Shown here: positions 15,478 through 23,842 of the stretch, piece by piece
How positions within the stretch are numbered: the first letter of the stretch is position 1
Layout of the letters: every line of letters begins with the position of its first letter
From: an uncultured Oscillospiraceae bacterium
GTDB taxonomy: Bacteria > Bacillota > Clostridia > Oscillospirales > Acutalibacteraceae
Assembly: GCA_900542375.1 (NCBI GenBank)
Contig: UQNI01000018.1
Span: 1-27,880, forward strand
Length of the DNA stretch: 27,880 nt
Reading direction: 5' to 3'
Made by a program: the position numbers and the translations under genes
Notes under the pieces: model-generated
What the model was told of the DNA's origin: nothing
Seen by the model: the letters and a program-made list of their open reading frames with translations, nothing else
The model's database searches: none

Positions 15478-18072
15478 ATGAAGTTACTTGTGCTGGACGG
15501 AAATAGCATATTCAATCGAGCTTTTTATGGAATTAAATTATTGACCGCAAAAGACGGTACGTTTACAAACGCTATTTATGGTTTTTTAACTATGCTGCAT
15601 AAAATCAAGGAAGATACAAATCCTGATGCGGTAGCGGTAGCATTTGATATGCGTGCACCAACATTTCGCCATAAAGAGTACGATGGTTACAAGGCTCAGC
15701 GCAAAGGTATGCCACCGGAATTGGCACAGCAGCTGCCAATTTTAAAAGAGCTTTTAACGTTGCTGGGTTACCGAATTGTAGAATGTGAAGGATACGAAGC
15801 AGACGATATTTTAGGAACTTTGGCACGAGTATGCACAGAAGAAGGTCACGAATGTGTGTTGGCCACAGGAGACAGAGACAGCTTGCAGTTGGTCAATCCG
15901 TCAGTTACAGTGCGTTTGGCGGCTACAAAGTTTGGGCAGCCGGTTGTAACGGTATACGATGAAGCCAAAATAAAAGAGGATTACGGTGTGACACCGCACC
16001 AGTTAATTGACATCAAAGCATTGCAAGGAGATAGTTCCGACAATATCCCAGGTGTTTCAGGAATAGGTGCAAAAGGCGCGGCGGATTTGATTCAAAAATA
16101 TGGCAGCATTGAAGCAATTTATCAAAATTTTGACCAGCTGGATTTAAAACCTGCCATGCGTAAAAAACTGGAAGAGGGCAAAGAGTCCGCCTTTTTAAGT
16201 TATAAGCTTGGTACCATCTGTCTGCAAGCGCCAATTGATACCAATTTGGAACATTACCATGTGTCAGAGGGAGATGTTCAGGCAGCTGTACGGTTGATGG
16301 CAAAATTAGAATTGTTCAGTTTGATTAAAAAATGGGGCTTGGATCAAATTGAAGTGGAACAAGAAGCACTCATCACGGAACAATCTCTGCAAATTCAGGA
16401 ATGCGATGATACGCAAAGTTTACTGCAGCAATTACAACAAACAGGCAGCGCCTATTTTTTGGTGTCTTATCGGGACAAACAAGTTGAAACTTTATATTTT
16501 CATTTAGAGAATACCATTTGTACTGTTAATACAGCGAAACATGCTGATTTTTTAAAAGCGTTTTGTGAAAGCGAGGATATCAAAAAGTATACTCATGATG
16601 TCAAACCGTTGTATGCTGCGTTATATAGACAGAATATCGGTTTGGTTCAGGTAGAAATGGATACCATGCTTGCGGGTTATTTGCTCAATCCTTCTTCTTC
16701 CAATTATGAAATAGAGCGTATGGCAACAGAATACGGTGTGGAGCAGCCCCAAATGGATTCCCGGCTGATTGAGCAAGATTCTATGGTAAAATGGGCGGCA
16801 ATCTATCCCGCTTTATATAGGGTGATAGATGATAAAATTTCTCAGAATACACAGCATAAATTACTGCATGAAATTGAACTTCCGCTTGCCAAAGTATTGG
16901 CACAAATGGAAGAATTGGGATTCGCCGTCGATAAAGCAGGCATTGCCGAATACGGTGAAATCATGCAGAACAAAATCGACCGGCTGCAGGATTTAGTGTA
17001 TGAGGAAGTCGGTTACCAGTTTAATTTAAATTCTCCAAAACAATTGGGAGAGGCATTATTTATAAAACTGGGTCTGCCTGCCGGGAAAAAGACAAAAACA
17101 GGATATTCCACTAATGCAGAAGTGTTGGAAAAACTCCGTTATGAACATCCCGTGGTAGAACTGATTTTGGAATATCGTACATTGGCAAAAATCAAATCTA
17201 CGTATTGTGACGGTTTGTTAAAAGTGGTGGAGGAAGATGGACGCATCCATTCCAGTTTTAATCAGACAGAAACACGGACAGGCCGTATCAGTTCAACGGA
17301 ACCCAATTTGCAGAATATCCCTGTTCGTACTGATGTTGGCAGAGAGCTGCGCAAGTTTTTTGTTGCAAAAGAAGGCTGCGTTTTAGTAGATGCAGACTAT
17401 TCTCAGATTGAACTGCGTGTATTGGCACATGTAGCAAACGACTCCGGCATGATAGAAGCATTTAAAGAAAATGATGATATTCACCGCAATACTGCCGCAC
17501 AAGTGTTCCATATGCCTCGTGAAATGGTAACACCGTTAATGAGAAGCCGTGCAAAAGCGGTTAACTTTGGTATCATTTACGGAATCGGTGCATTTTCGCT
17601 TGCAAAAAATATAGGCGTTACCCGTAAAGAAGCAGAGGAATATATCAAAACGTATTTGGACCATTTCAGCGGTGTGCGCAATTACATGACAAATGTGGTG
17701 GAACATGCAAAAGAAACCGGCTATGTGGAAACGTTATTCGGACGTAGACGTTATCTTCCCGAATTGAGTTCGTCCAACTTCAATTTGCGTTCTTTTGGAG
17801 AGCGTGTTGCCATGAATATGCCAATTCAGGGTACTGCTGCGGATATCATCAAAATTGCAATGATTCGCGTAGTGCATCGATTGGAAAAAGAAGGTTTGCG
17901 CGCCCGTTTAATCTTACAAGTGCACGATGAATTGATTGTAGAGGCTCCGGAAGAAGAAGCTCCTCTGGTTCAGCAGCTGTTGACAGAAGAAATGGAACAG
18001 GCAATTCACCTATCTGTTCCAATGGTAGCGGAAGCAACCATCGGAAAAACTTGGTATGATGCAAAAGCTTAA
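15478..18072 (+). CDS. polA: DNA polymerase I
   Basis: An 864-residue polymerase for Okazaki-fragment processing and repair. The N-terminal 5'-3' exonuclease/flap domain spans about residues 1-290 (MKLLVLDGNSIFNRAFYG, YEADDILGTL, ATGDRDSLQLV, GDSSDNIPGV). Residues of about 310-460 correspond to the 3'-5' exonuclease fold, but the usual DTET and YxxxD catalytic motifs are missing, so proofreading is probably absent, as in many Gram-positive Pol I enzymes. The polymerase domain carries motif A (DYSQIELR, Asp640), motif B (RSRAKAVNFGIIYG) and motif C (VHDE, Asp817). ATG 15478 is preceded by AAAGG and GGAAAA. It is transcribed from the promoter at the end of the tandem repeat array; two hairpins without T-runs follow the gene. 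Confidence 0.98.
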   Translation: MKLLVLDGNSIFNRAFYGIKLLTAKDGTFTNAIYGFLTMLHKIKEDTNPDAVAVAFDMRAPTFRHKEYDGYKAQRKGMPPELAQQLPILKELLTLLGYRIVECEGYEADDILGTLARVCTEEGHECVLATGDRDSLQLVNPSVTVRLAATKFGQPVVTVYDEAKIKEDYGVTPHQLIDIKALQGDSSDNIPGVSGIGAKGAADLIQKYGSIEAIYQNFDQLDLKPAMRKKLEEGKESAFLSYKLGTICLQAPIDTNLEHYHVSEGDVQAAVRLMAKLELFSLIKKWGLDQIEVEQEALITEQSLQIQECDDTQSLLQQLQQTGSAYFLVSYRDKQVETLYFHLENTICTVNTAKHADFLKAFCESEDIKKYTHDVKPLYAALYRQNIGLVQVEMDTMLAGYLLNPSSSNYEIERMATEYGVEQPQMDSRLIEQDSMVKWAAIYPALYRVIDDKISQNTQHKLLHEIELPLAKVLAQMEELGFAVDKAGIAEYGEIMQNKIDRLQDLVYEEVGYQFNLNSPKQLGEALFIKLGLPAGKKTKTGYSTNAEVLEKLRYEHPVVELILEYRTLAKIKSTYCDGLLKVVEEDGRIHSSFNQTETRTGRISSTEPNLQNIPVRTDVGRELRKFFVAKEGCVLVDADYSQIELRVLAHVANDSGMIEAFKENDDIHRNTAAQVFHMPREMVTPLMRSRAKAVNFGIIYGIGAFSLAKNIGVTRKEAEEYIKTYLDHFSGVRNYMTNVVEHAKETGYVETLFGRRRYLPELSSSNFNLRSFGERVAMNMPIQGTAADIIKIAMIRVVHRLEKEGLRARLILQVHDELIVEAPEEEAPLVQQLLTEEMEQAIHLSVPMVAEATIGKTWYDAKA

Positions 18073-18087
18073 ATATTGCTTTTGCAT
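18059..18087. repeat. Hairpin spanning the polA stop codon
   Basis: ATGCAAAAGC (18059-18068) pairs perfectly with 18078-18087 across a 9-nt loop; the polA stop lies in the loop. There is no T-run after it. It may protect the transcript end or slow readthrough, but is not a standard terminator. Confidence 0.6.
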
Positions 18088-18110
18088 ACAAACAGCTGGA
18101 TACATTGCAT

Positions 18111-18144
18111 GATACACCGAGAGTAAATCATCTCTCGGTGTATT
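18111..18144. terminator. Strong hairpin between polA and the rlmA-like gene, no T-run
   Basis: 18112-18123 pairs perfectly with 18132-18143 (12 bp) around an 8-nt loop, with a further G-T wobble. The sequence after it (TCCTATTACAT) lacks the T-run of an intrinsic terminator. It may be a weak or factor-dependent terminator, or an RNA processing site between polA and the next gene. Confidence 0.5.
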
Positions 18145-18178
18145 CCTATTACATAACAAATGGATAAGGGGAACGGAT

Positions 18179-19003
18179 ATGGTTTTTATTTGCCCTATTT
18201 GTAAGAAAAAATTAGAAAATACAGTTCATACATACTGCTGTGAAAACGGACATAGTTATGACGTATCTGCGCAAGGCTATGTTCATTTGCTGCCGCCGAA
18301 TAAAATGCATTCCAAAATTCCGGGAGATAACCGTCAAATGGTTGCGTGCCGCAGAGAATTTTTGGAAACAGGTCTTTACCTTCCGTTCAGTAATCGGCTC
18401 AATGATTTGGTGGAGGAAGCAATTAGAAATAAAACGCAGCCTGTCGTTTTGGATGCAGGCTGCGGAGAAGGCTACTATACAGGGCGTGTGAAAGCGCATT
18501 TGGACGCATTGGGAATTCAGGCAGAGTTTGCAGGATTTGATATTTCTAAATTTGCCGTGAAAGCGGCGGCGAAAAAGTACCGTGATATTCAATTTGCAGT
18601 GGGCAGTATTTTTGACAGTCCTATTGAAAGCAATTCGGCAGATTGTTTGCTGAATATTTTTGCCCCCATTGTGCCTGAGGAATTTCAAAGAATTGTAAAG
18701 CACGGCGGTGTTATGATACTTGCGGTTCCGGGAGCACGCCATTTGTTTGGATTAAAAGAGATTTTGTATGAACACCCTTATGAAAATGAAGAAAAAGATA
18801 CATTTTACGATGGATTTGCGTTTCAGAAACGTGTCACTGTCAAAGATGAAATTTACATTACCCAACATGATATCATTGCCGACTTATTTGCAATGACGCC
18901 TTATTATTGGAAAACCACCATACAAGGCAGCGAACGTTTGAAGCGTACGGAGACGCTGAAAACGGAAATTCATTTTGATTTCTTGGTGTATCAGAGAATA
19001 TAG
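18179..19003 (+). CDS. rlmA: 23S rRNA (guanine-N1) methyltransferase, RlmA family
   Basis: A 274-residue SAM-dependent methyltransferase. The N-terminus carries the family zinc finger, with Cys5, Cys8, Cys21 and His25 at the spacing known for RlmA. NGHSYDVSAQGYVHLL and the GDNRQMVACRREFLETGLY segment are typical of RlmA/TlrB proteins. The SAM motif is VLDAGCGEGYYTG at about residues 89-101, followed by GFDISKFAVKAAAK and the LLNIFAP segment. RlmA enzymes methylate G745 (RlmA-I) or G748 (RlmA-II, TlrB, linked to tylosin resistance in producers) in helix 35 of 23S rRNA; the target here cannot be decided by eye. AAGGGG lies upstream of ATG 18179. The next gene begins 17 bp after its stop, so the two are probably co-transcribed. 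Confidence 0.88.
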   Translation: MVFICPICKKKLENTVHTYCCENGHSYDVSAQGYVHLLPPNKMHSKIPGDNRQMVACRREFLETGLYLPFSNRLNDLVEEAIRNKTQPVVLDAGCGEGYYTGRVKAHLDALGIQAEFAGFDISKFAVKAAAKKYRDIQFAVGSIFDSPIESNSADCLLNIFAPIVPEEFQRIVKHGGVMILAVPGARHLFGLKEILYEHPYENEEKDTFYDGFAFQKRVTVKDEIYITQHDIIADLFAMTPYYWKTTIQGSERLKRTETLKTEIHFDFLVYQRI

Positions 19004-19020
19004 AAAAAGGAGAAATTGCA

Positions 19021-19845
19021 TTGCGCAAACAAAAAAATCCGTTAAAACCTTTGGAATACCAACCGTTTAATCCTCATAAGGCTTTTGAAATGTTAAGAAA
19101 AGATACAGATACCATTGTTATCTTCATTCATGGTTTTTTAGGCAGTCCCCATCAATTTATTAGTCTTGCTGATTTTGTATACCATATGGGATATGCGTGT
19201 GCCGCTTTGTTACTTCCGGGTCATGGCGGTACAGCGAAGGATTTTGCACATAGTTCGCAGCAACAATGGACAGAGCAGGTCCATAAAGAAGTGCATCGCT
19301 ATGCAGAGTTGTACCCAAATGTTTATTTGATGGGGCATTCTATGGGAGGTTTGCTTGCAATTAATGAAAGCATCTGCTCCAAAGCCAACGTAAAAGGTCT
19401 GATTTTGCTCAATACTGCCATTAAAATAGGACTAAAAAGCCGCAGCTCTTTGTATTCCACAAAGAATTTTTTCAGCCGAAATCCAATTTATAATCGCATT
19501 GACCGCTATTACAGAGAAAATAACAGCGTAACAGTAGATAATATCCTGTATACCGTAGGCTGGCTGCCAAGAGTAGTCGATTTAACCCGGTTGTCCAGAC
19601 TTGCAGTGAAAAATTTGCCTAAGGTGACTGTTCCCGTGTTAATTACCCAGTCTCGCAATGATGAAGCAGTGCTGTGGCGCAGTGCGGAAACCATCGAAAA
19701 AGGGCTTACCAACTGTCCTTATCACAGGTTGGTATACTTGCAGCGGTCTTGGCATTCTTATTACTTTAAAAAGGAACGAAAGCAGCTTCAGGATGAAATA
19801 AAATGCTTTTTGGATATCTGCACCGGCAAAAATTTGGGGCGATAG
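19021..19845 (+). CDS. Alpha/beta hydrolase (esterase/monoacylglycerol-lipase-like)
   Basis: A 274-residue serine hydrolase. The start is TTG 19021 with AAAGGAGA nine bases upstream; there is no better ATG before the fold begins. The oxyanion segment is FIHGFLGSPHQF, the nucleophile elbow GHSMGG holds Ser107, the acid is likely Asp214 (QSRNDEAV) and the base His245 (SWHSYYF). The size and order of motifs resemble carboxylesterase/monoacylglycerol lipase enzymes. No signal peptide or membrane segment is present, so it should be cytoplasmic. It follows the rlmA-like gene by 17 bp. The natural substrate is not deducible; a short-chain ester or acylglycerol is likely. Confidence 0.85.
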   Translation: MRKQKNPLKPLEYQPFNPHKAFEMLRKDTDTIVIFIHGFLGSPHQFISLADFVYHMGYACAALLLPGHGGTAKDFAHSSQQQWTEQVHKEVHRYAELYPNVYLMGHSMGGLLAINESICSKANVKGLILLNTAIKIGLKSRSSLYSTKNFFSRNPIYNRIDRYYRENNSVTVDNILYTVGWLPRVVDLTRLSRLAVKNLPKVTVPVLITQSRNDEAVLWRSAETIEKGLTNCPYHRLVYLQRSWHSYYFKKERKQLQDEIKCFLDICTGKNLGR

Positions 19846-19863
19846 AGAAATCATATAAGGTAC

Positions 19864-19892
19864 TTTAAAAAAAGAATAGTTTCGTGTATAAT
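19864..19892 (+). promoter_or_regulatory. Sigma-A promoter of the phosphatase-rimI-tsaD operon
   Basis: TTTAAA at 19864-19869 and a perfect TATAAT at 19887-19892 are 17 nt apart. The phosphatase start lies about 40 nt from the predicted transcription start. Confidence 0.65.
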
Positions 19893-19937
19893 AAAGAAAA
19901 ATGATGGAAACAGCAGAAAGCAAAGGAGAGGTTCAAT

Positions 19938-20393
19938 ATGTTAGTTTATTTTATTTGTACCGGCAATACTTGCCGCAGTCCAATGGCAGCAGCACTTTAC
20001 TATAAACATTTGAATGATAACGGAACAAATTACGTACAAGTGGAAAGCGGTGGATTGGCAGCTTACGAAGGTGATAAAGTAAGTGACAATGCCGTAGAAG
20101 CTTGCAAAGAGTTAAACGTTGATATTTCAAACCACATTGCCCACAGATTAAGAGGAAAAGATTTAATCAGAGGAAACTTTTTTGTTGTAATGGAACCTGT
20201 ACACAGACAAATTCTGGTAGAAGCAGGTGTTGACCCTGACCAAGTTTATGTCTTGGGCGGACCGGAAGGAATTCCTGACCCATATAAAAAAGATGCGGAA
20301 GAATTCCGCAAAGTAAGAGACCAAATTATTGCCTCTTTTGCAGATTTGGATAATGTATTGTTTACACAAGCAAAACAGGCGTGGAAAAAATAA
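19938..20393 (+). CDS. Low-molecular-weight protein phosphatase, probably arginine-specific (YwlE-like)
   Basis: A 151-residue enzyme of the low-molecular-weight phosphatase fold. The P-loop at residues 7-14 is CTGNTCRS: nucleophile Cys7, Arg13 for phosphate binding, and Thr11. In B. subtilis YwlE a Thr at this place, where tyrosine phosphatases have Ile, selects phosphoarginine, so I infer an arginine phosphatase that would oppose an McsB-type kinase. The general acid is probably Asp114 in IPDPY. AAAGGAGAGG precedes ATG 19938. It is the first gene of an operon with rimI and tsaD; ywlE in Bacillus likewise lies beside a threonylcarbamoyl-adenosine gene. No mcsB or ctsR gene is in this window, so arginine specificity is inferred from one residue. 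Confidence 0.85.
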   Translation: MLVYFICTGNTCRSPMAAALYYKHLNDNGTNYVQVESGGLAAYEGDKVSDNAVEACKELNVDISNHIAHRLRGKDLIRGNFFVVMEPVHRQILVEAGVDPDQVYVLGGPEGIPDPYKKDAEEFRKVRDQIIASFADLDNVLFTQAKQAWKK

Positions 20394-20395
20394 GT

Positions 20396-20851
20396 ATGAA
20401 TGCCGACATTCAAATGGTACCTATGCAGGAGAAGCATATTCCCGCTCTGGCTCAGCTGGAGCGGCTTTGCTTTTCCCAGCCATGGACTGAAAGCGGCTTG
20501 CGCAGCGAACTTCACAATAAGCTCGCTGTTTTTTGCGTTGCAGAGCAAAACGGACAAGTATTGGGTTATGCAGGAATGCAGTGTGTGATGGGTGAATGTT
20601 ATATTAATAATATTGCAGTTTTTCCACAGTTTAGAGGTATGGGGATTGGTACCCGGTTGGTACAAATGCTGATGGAGCAGGCGATACAGAGGGATGGAGT
20701 TTTTATTTCCCTGGAAGTACGCGTTTCCAATCAACAAGCCATTTCTATTTATCGAAAACTTGGTTTTCATGAAGTGGGCTGCAGAAAAAATTTTTATACA
20801 GCGCCTGTGGAAGATGGTTTGATTATGACAAAAGAGTTTAAGAGTCAGTAA
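20396..20851 (+). CDS. rimI: Ribosomal protein S18 alanine N-acetyltransferase (RimI, GNAT family)
   Basis: A 151-residue GNAT acetyltransferase. ATG 20396, two bases after the phosphatase stop, is preferred to an in-frame GTG at 20381 that would overlap the upstream gene. RimI traits are visible: LERLCFSQPWTESGLRSELHN near the N-terminus, the acetyl-CoA loop RGMGIGTRLV, LEVRVSNQQAISIYRKLGF, and a conserved Tyr in NFYTAPVEDGLIM. RimI acetylates the N-terminal alanine of S18; in many Firmicutes its gene sits with tsaB/tsaD, as here, and the two proteins are often fused or co-transcribed. tsaD starts 12 bp after its stop. tsaB and tsaE, often in the same cluster, are not in this window. Confidence 0.9.
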   Translation: MNADIQMVPMQEKHIPALAQLERLCFSQPWTESGLRSELHNKLAVFCVAEQNGQVLGYAGMQCVMGECYINNIAVFPQFRGMGIGTRLVQMLMEQAIQRDGVFISLEVRVSNQQAISIYRKLGFHEVGCRKNFYTAPVEDGLIMTKEFKSQ

Positions 20852-20863
20852 GGGAGAGATGGT

Positions 20864-21877
20864 ATGAAACTATTAGCAATTGAAAGTTCCTGCGATGAAA
20901 CCGCAGCTGCCGTTGTAGAAAACGGAAGAACAGTGCTTTCTTCCGTGGTTGCTTCTCAAATTGAAGAGCATAAGCTGTATGGCGGGGTTGTTCCGGAAAT
21001 CGCCTCCCGACGACATAGTGAGGCAATTGTTGGCGTTACAAAACAAGCATTGGAACAAGCTCATGTCACATTAAAAGAATTGGATGCCATTGCCGTTACC
21101 TACGCTCCCGGATTAATTGGAGCGCTGTTGGTAGGCGTAAACTTTGCAAAAGGATTGGCGCTTTCTACAGGATTACCGCTAATCCCTGTACATCATCTGC
21201 GTTCCCACATTGCGTCCAACTATATCACCTCTCCTGAATTAAAGCCTCCGTTTTTGTGCTTGGTTGTCTCCGGAGGACATACACATATTATAGATGTCAA
21301 AGATTACACAGATTTGCATGTCATTGGGCAAACCAGAGATGATGCGGCCGGAGAAGCGTTTGATAAAGCCGCAAGAGCTATGGGAATGTCTTATCCCGGC
21401 GGAGTGCATTTGGATAAAATTGCAGAGCAGGGTAACGAAGATGCATTTACATTACCGCATCCCTCAGTACAGGGTTCTCCGTTAGACTTTAGTTTTTCCG
21501 GATTAAAAACGGCAGTCATTAATTTGATACACAATGCTTCTCAAAAAGGAGAACAACTTCCCATTGCGGATTTATCTGCCTCTTTCCGAAAGGCTGTGGT
21601 AGATTGCTTGCTCAAAAATGTGATTTTGGCAATGAACGAGACAAATTATAAAAAATTGGTTATTGCAGGCGGTGTTTCTGCAAATTCTTTGTTAAGAAGA
21701 AGATTACAGCAAGAATGCAAGGAAAAAGGCTGGGAAATTCATATGCCGGCTTTGAATTTATGCGGAGATAACGCAGCTATGGTAGGTGCTCAAGCCTATT
21801 ATGAATTTTTAGCAGGAAAAATTGCAGGAATGGATTTAAATGCTTGCGCGGCGATGCCGATAGATAACAATTTTTAG
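20864..21877 (+). CDS. tsaD: tRNA N6-adenosine threonylcarbamoyltransferase
   Basis: A 337-residue ASKHA-fold protein that transfers threonylcarbamoyl from its adenylate to A37 of ANN-decoding tRNAs, working with TsaB and TsaE. Motifs: LAIESSCDETAAAVV at the N-terminus, GGVVPEIASRRH, the metal-binding HHLRSH (His111 and His115), LVVSGGHTHI, DDAAGEAFDKAAR, PSVQGSPLDFSFSGLKTA, VIAGGVSANSLLR and the C-terminal CGDNAAM. AGGGAGAG lies just ahead of ATG 20864 and overlaps the end of rimI, indicating translational coupling. The stop codon falls in an all-AT hairpin (21869-21877/21887-21895), which has no T-run and is probably not a full terminator. Confidence 0.97.
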   Translation: MKLLAIESSCDETAAAVVENGRTVLSSVVASQIEEHKLYGGVVPEIASRRHSEAIVGVTKQALEQAHVTLKELDAIAVTYAPGLIGALLVGVNFAKGLALSTGLPLIPVHHLRSHIASNYITSPELKPPFLCLVVSGGHTHIIDVKDYTDLHVIGQTRDDAAGEAFDKAARAMGMSYPGGVHLDKIAEQGNEDAFTLPHPSVQGSPLDFSFSGLKTAVINLIHNASQKGEQLPIADLSASFRKAVVDCLLKNVILAMNETNYKKLVIAGGVSANSLLRRRLQQECKEKGWEIHMPALNLCGDNAAMVGAQAYYEFLAGKIAGMDLNACAAMPIDNNF

Positions 21878-21929
21878 CAAATTTAACTAAAAATTATGAG
21901 ATTATAAAACAAAATTCATAAAATACTCA

Positions 21930-21958
21930 TTGATTAATGGGAGCAGATGTATTATACT
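21930..21958 (+). promoter_or_regulatory. Sigma-A promoter of pckG
   Basis: TTGATT at 21930-21935 and TATACT at 21953-21958 are 17 nt apart, giving a leader of about 50 nt. A 6-bp hairpin (21981-21986/21995-22000, TGGCTG) sits directly against the AGGAGG ribosome binding site. Confidence 0.75.
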
Positions 21959-22013
21959 TAAATTATTGAATAGAAAATTTTGGCTGGTTCCACACAGCCA
22001 GGAGGAGACTGAG

Positions 22014-23783
22014 ATGACAAAAAATGAAACCATGTTAAATTGGGTTGGCGAGATGAGAGAGCTGGTACAACCGGATCAAGTTGTTTGGATTGACGGTTCA
22101 CAGGAACAGCTGGAAGCTCTTCGCGCGAAAGCTTGCAATGATGGTGACTTAATCAAATTGAATCAAGAAAAACTTCCGGGTTGCTATTTGCACCGTACTG
22201 CCCTTAATGACGTTGCACGCGTAGAGGCAAGAACATTTATCTGTTCCAAAAAAGAAGAGGATGCAGGTCCTACCAATCATTGGAAAGAACCTGTTGAGAC
22301 TTATAAAATGCTGTACGATATTGCAAGAGGCAGCTACAAAGGAAAAACGATGTATGTAATCCCTTATTCCATGGGTCCGATTACTTCTCCATATGCAAAG
22401 GTTGGACTTGAGGTGACAGACTCTATTTACGTTGTGTTGAACATGGCAATCATGACCCGTGTAGGCAAAGAGGTGCTTGCTCATTTTGGGGATACCAATA
22501 ATGACTGGGTACGTGGTTTGCATGCAAGCTGTGATATTGATGAGGAAAAACGTTACATATGTCATTTTCCGGAGGATAATACGATTATCTCTGTAAACTC
22601 CGGTTACGGCGGCAACGTTCTGCTTGGCAAAAAATGCTTTGCGCTACGTATTGCTTCTTTCCAAGGAAAGAATGAGCAGTGGATGGCAGAACATATGCTG
22701 ATTTTAGGTGTGGAAAATCCAAAAGGTGAAGTAAAGTATATTACAGCTGCATTCCCATCTGCTTGCGGAAAAACAAATCTTGCCATGTTAATTCCACCGG
22801 AAGGTTACCGTAAAAAAGGATACAAAGTTTGGACTGTAGGCGATGACATTTCTTGGATGAGGAAAGGTCCTGACGGCAGATTATGGGCAATCAATCCTGA
22901 AAACGGTTTCTTTGGCGTTGCGCCGGGTACCAACCAAAAATCCAATCCAAATGCGTTGGCAACCGTTCAAAAAGGAACTATTTATACCAATGTTGCGCTG
23001 AACTTGGATAATGATACTGTATGGTGGGAAGGTCTGGACAAAAATCCACCGAAAAATGGTGTGGACTGGAAAGGAAAACCTTGGGATGGTACCACTGCAG
23101 AAGAGAAAGGTGCACATCCAAACAGCCGCTTTACGGCGCCAGCAGAAAATTGTCCTTGCATCAGTAAGGAATTTAGCTCACCGGCAGGTGTGCCTATCTC
23201 CGCGATTATTTTTGGTGGCCGTCGCCAAAAAACAACTCCGTTGGTTTATCAGTCCCGTGATTGGAATCATGGTGTGTTTGTAGGCTCTATTATGGCTTCC
23301 GAAACAACTGCAGCAGCTACCGGTCAGGTTGGTGTGGTTCGCCGTGACCCGATGGCAATGCTGCCATTCTGTGGTTATCATATGGGCGATTACTTTGCTC
23401 ACTGGATTGAAATGGGTGAGATTCTTGGTGAGAAAGCTCCAAAAATCTTTAACGTGAACTGGTTCCGTCAAGATGAAAACGGCAAATTTATGTGGCCGGG
23501 CTTTGGCGATAACCTACGTGTGCTGGATTGGATTTTGGAACGTTGCGAAGATAATGTAGATGCAAAAGAAACTCCAATTGGCTATTTACCATATGTTGAG
23601 GATATTAATACAGAAGGTTTGGATATCGAAAAAGAAACCTTAGAAAAAATCCTGACTGTTAACAATGAAGAATGGTTAGGTGAAGCAGCAGGTATTGAAG
23701 AATTCTATCAGAAATTCGGGGATAAACTTCCTGCTGAACTGAAAAATCAATTGAATGCTCTAAAACAGCGTTTATCGAACTAA
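22014..23783 (+). CDS. pckG: Phosphoenolpyruvate carboxykinase (GTP)
   Basis: A 589-residue cytoplasmic enzyme interconverting oxaloacetate and PEP with GTP/GDP. ATG 22014 with AGGAGGAG upstream is chosen; an in-frame TTG 28 codons earlier overlaps the promoter. It is the GTP-type, not the ATP-type: it carries FPSACGKTNLAML with the reactive Cys251 and P-loop, the GDDISWM kinase-2 motif, NPENGFFGVAPGTN, GVPISAIIFGGRR and the C-terminal FNVNWFRQDENGKFMWPGFG. In fermentative Clostridia this enzyme can run toward oxaloacetate (carbon dioxide fixation, succinate formation) or toward gluconeogenesis; the window does not say which. It has its own promoter and a strong terminator, so it is a single-gene unit. 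Confidence 0.97.
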   Translation: MTKNETMLNWVGEMRELVQPDQVVWIDGSQEQLEALRAKACNDGDLIKLNQEKLPGCYLHRTALNDVARVEARTFICSKKEEDAGPTNHWKEPVETYKMLYDIARGSYKGKTMYVIPYSMGPITSPYAKVGLEVTDSIYVVLNMAIMTRVGKEVLAHFGDTNNDWVRGLHASCDIDEEKRYICHFPEDNTIISVNSGYGGNVLLGKKCFALRIASFQGKNEQWMAEHMLILGVENPKGEVKYITAAFPSACGKTNLAMLIPPEGYRKKGYKVWTVGDDISWMRKGPDGRLWAINPENGFFGVAPGTNQKSNPNALATVQKGTIYTNVALNLDNDTVWWEGLDKNPPKNGVDWKGKPWDGTTAEEKGAHPNSRFTAPAENCPCISKEFSSPAGVPISAIIFGGRRQKTTPLVYQSRDWNHGVFVGSIMASETTAAATGQVGVVRRDPMAMLPFCGYHMGDYFAHWIEMGEILGEKAPKIFNVNWFRQDENGKFMWPGFGDNLRVLDWILERCEDNVDAKETPIGYLPYVEDINTEGLDIEKETLEKILTVNNEEWLGEAAGIEEFYQKFGDKLPAELKNQLNALKQRLSN

Positions 23784-23786
23784 AAC

Positions 23787-23824
23787 AAATCCCCTCCATG
23801 GTATAAACATGGAGGGGATTTTTC
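23787..23824. terminator. Bidirectional intrinsic terminator after pckG
   Basis: 23787-23800 pairs perfectly with 23808-23821 (14 bp) around a 7-nt loop, with T-runs available on both strands (TTTTC on plus; TTTGTTTTAG on minus). It also lies just beyond the stop of the convergent monooxygenase-like gene and probably serves both. Confidence 0.9.
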
Positions 23825-23842
23825 TATGCTGAAAAACTTTGC

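Noticed and set aside
18212..18742. Minus-strand open frame of 176 codons inside the rlmA-like gene
   Set aside because: It is antisense to a strongly supported methyltransferase gene, so it is a shadow frame.
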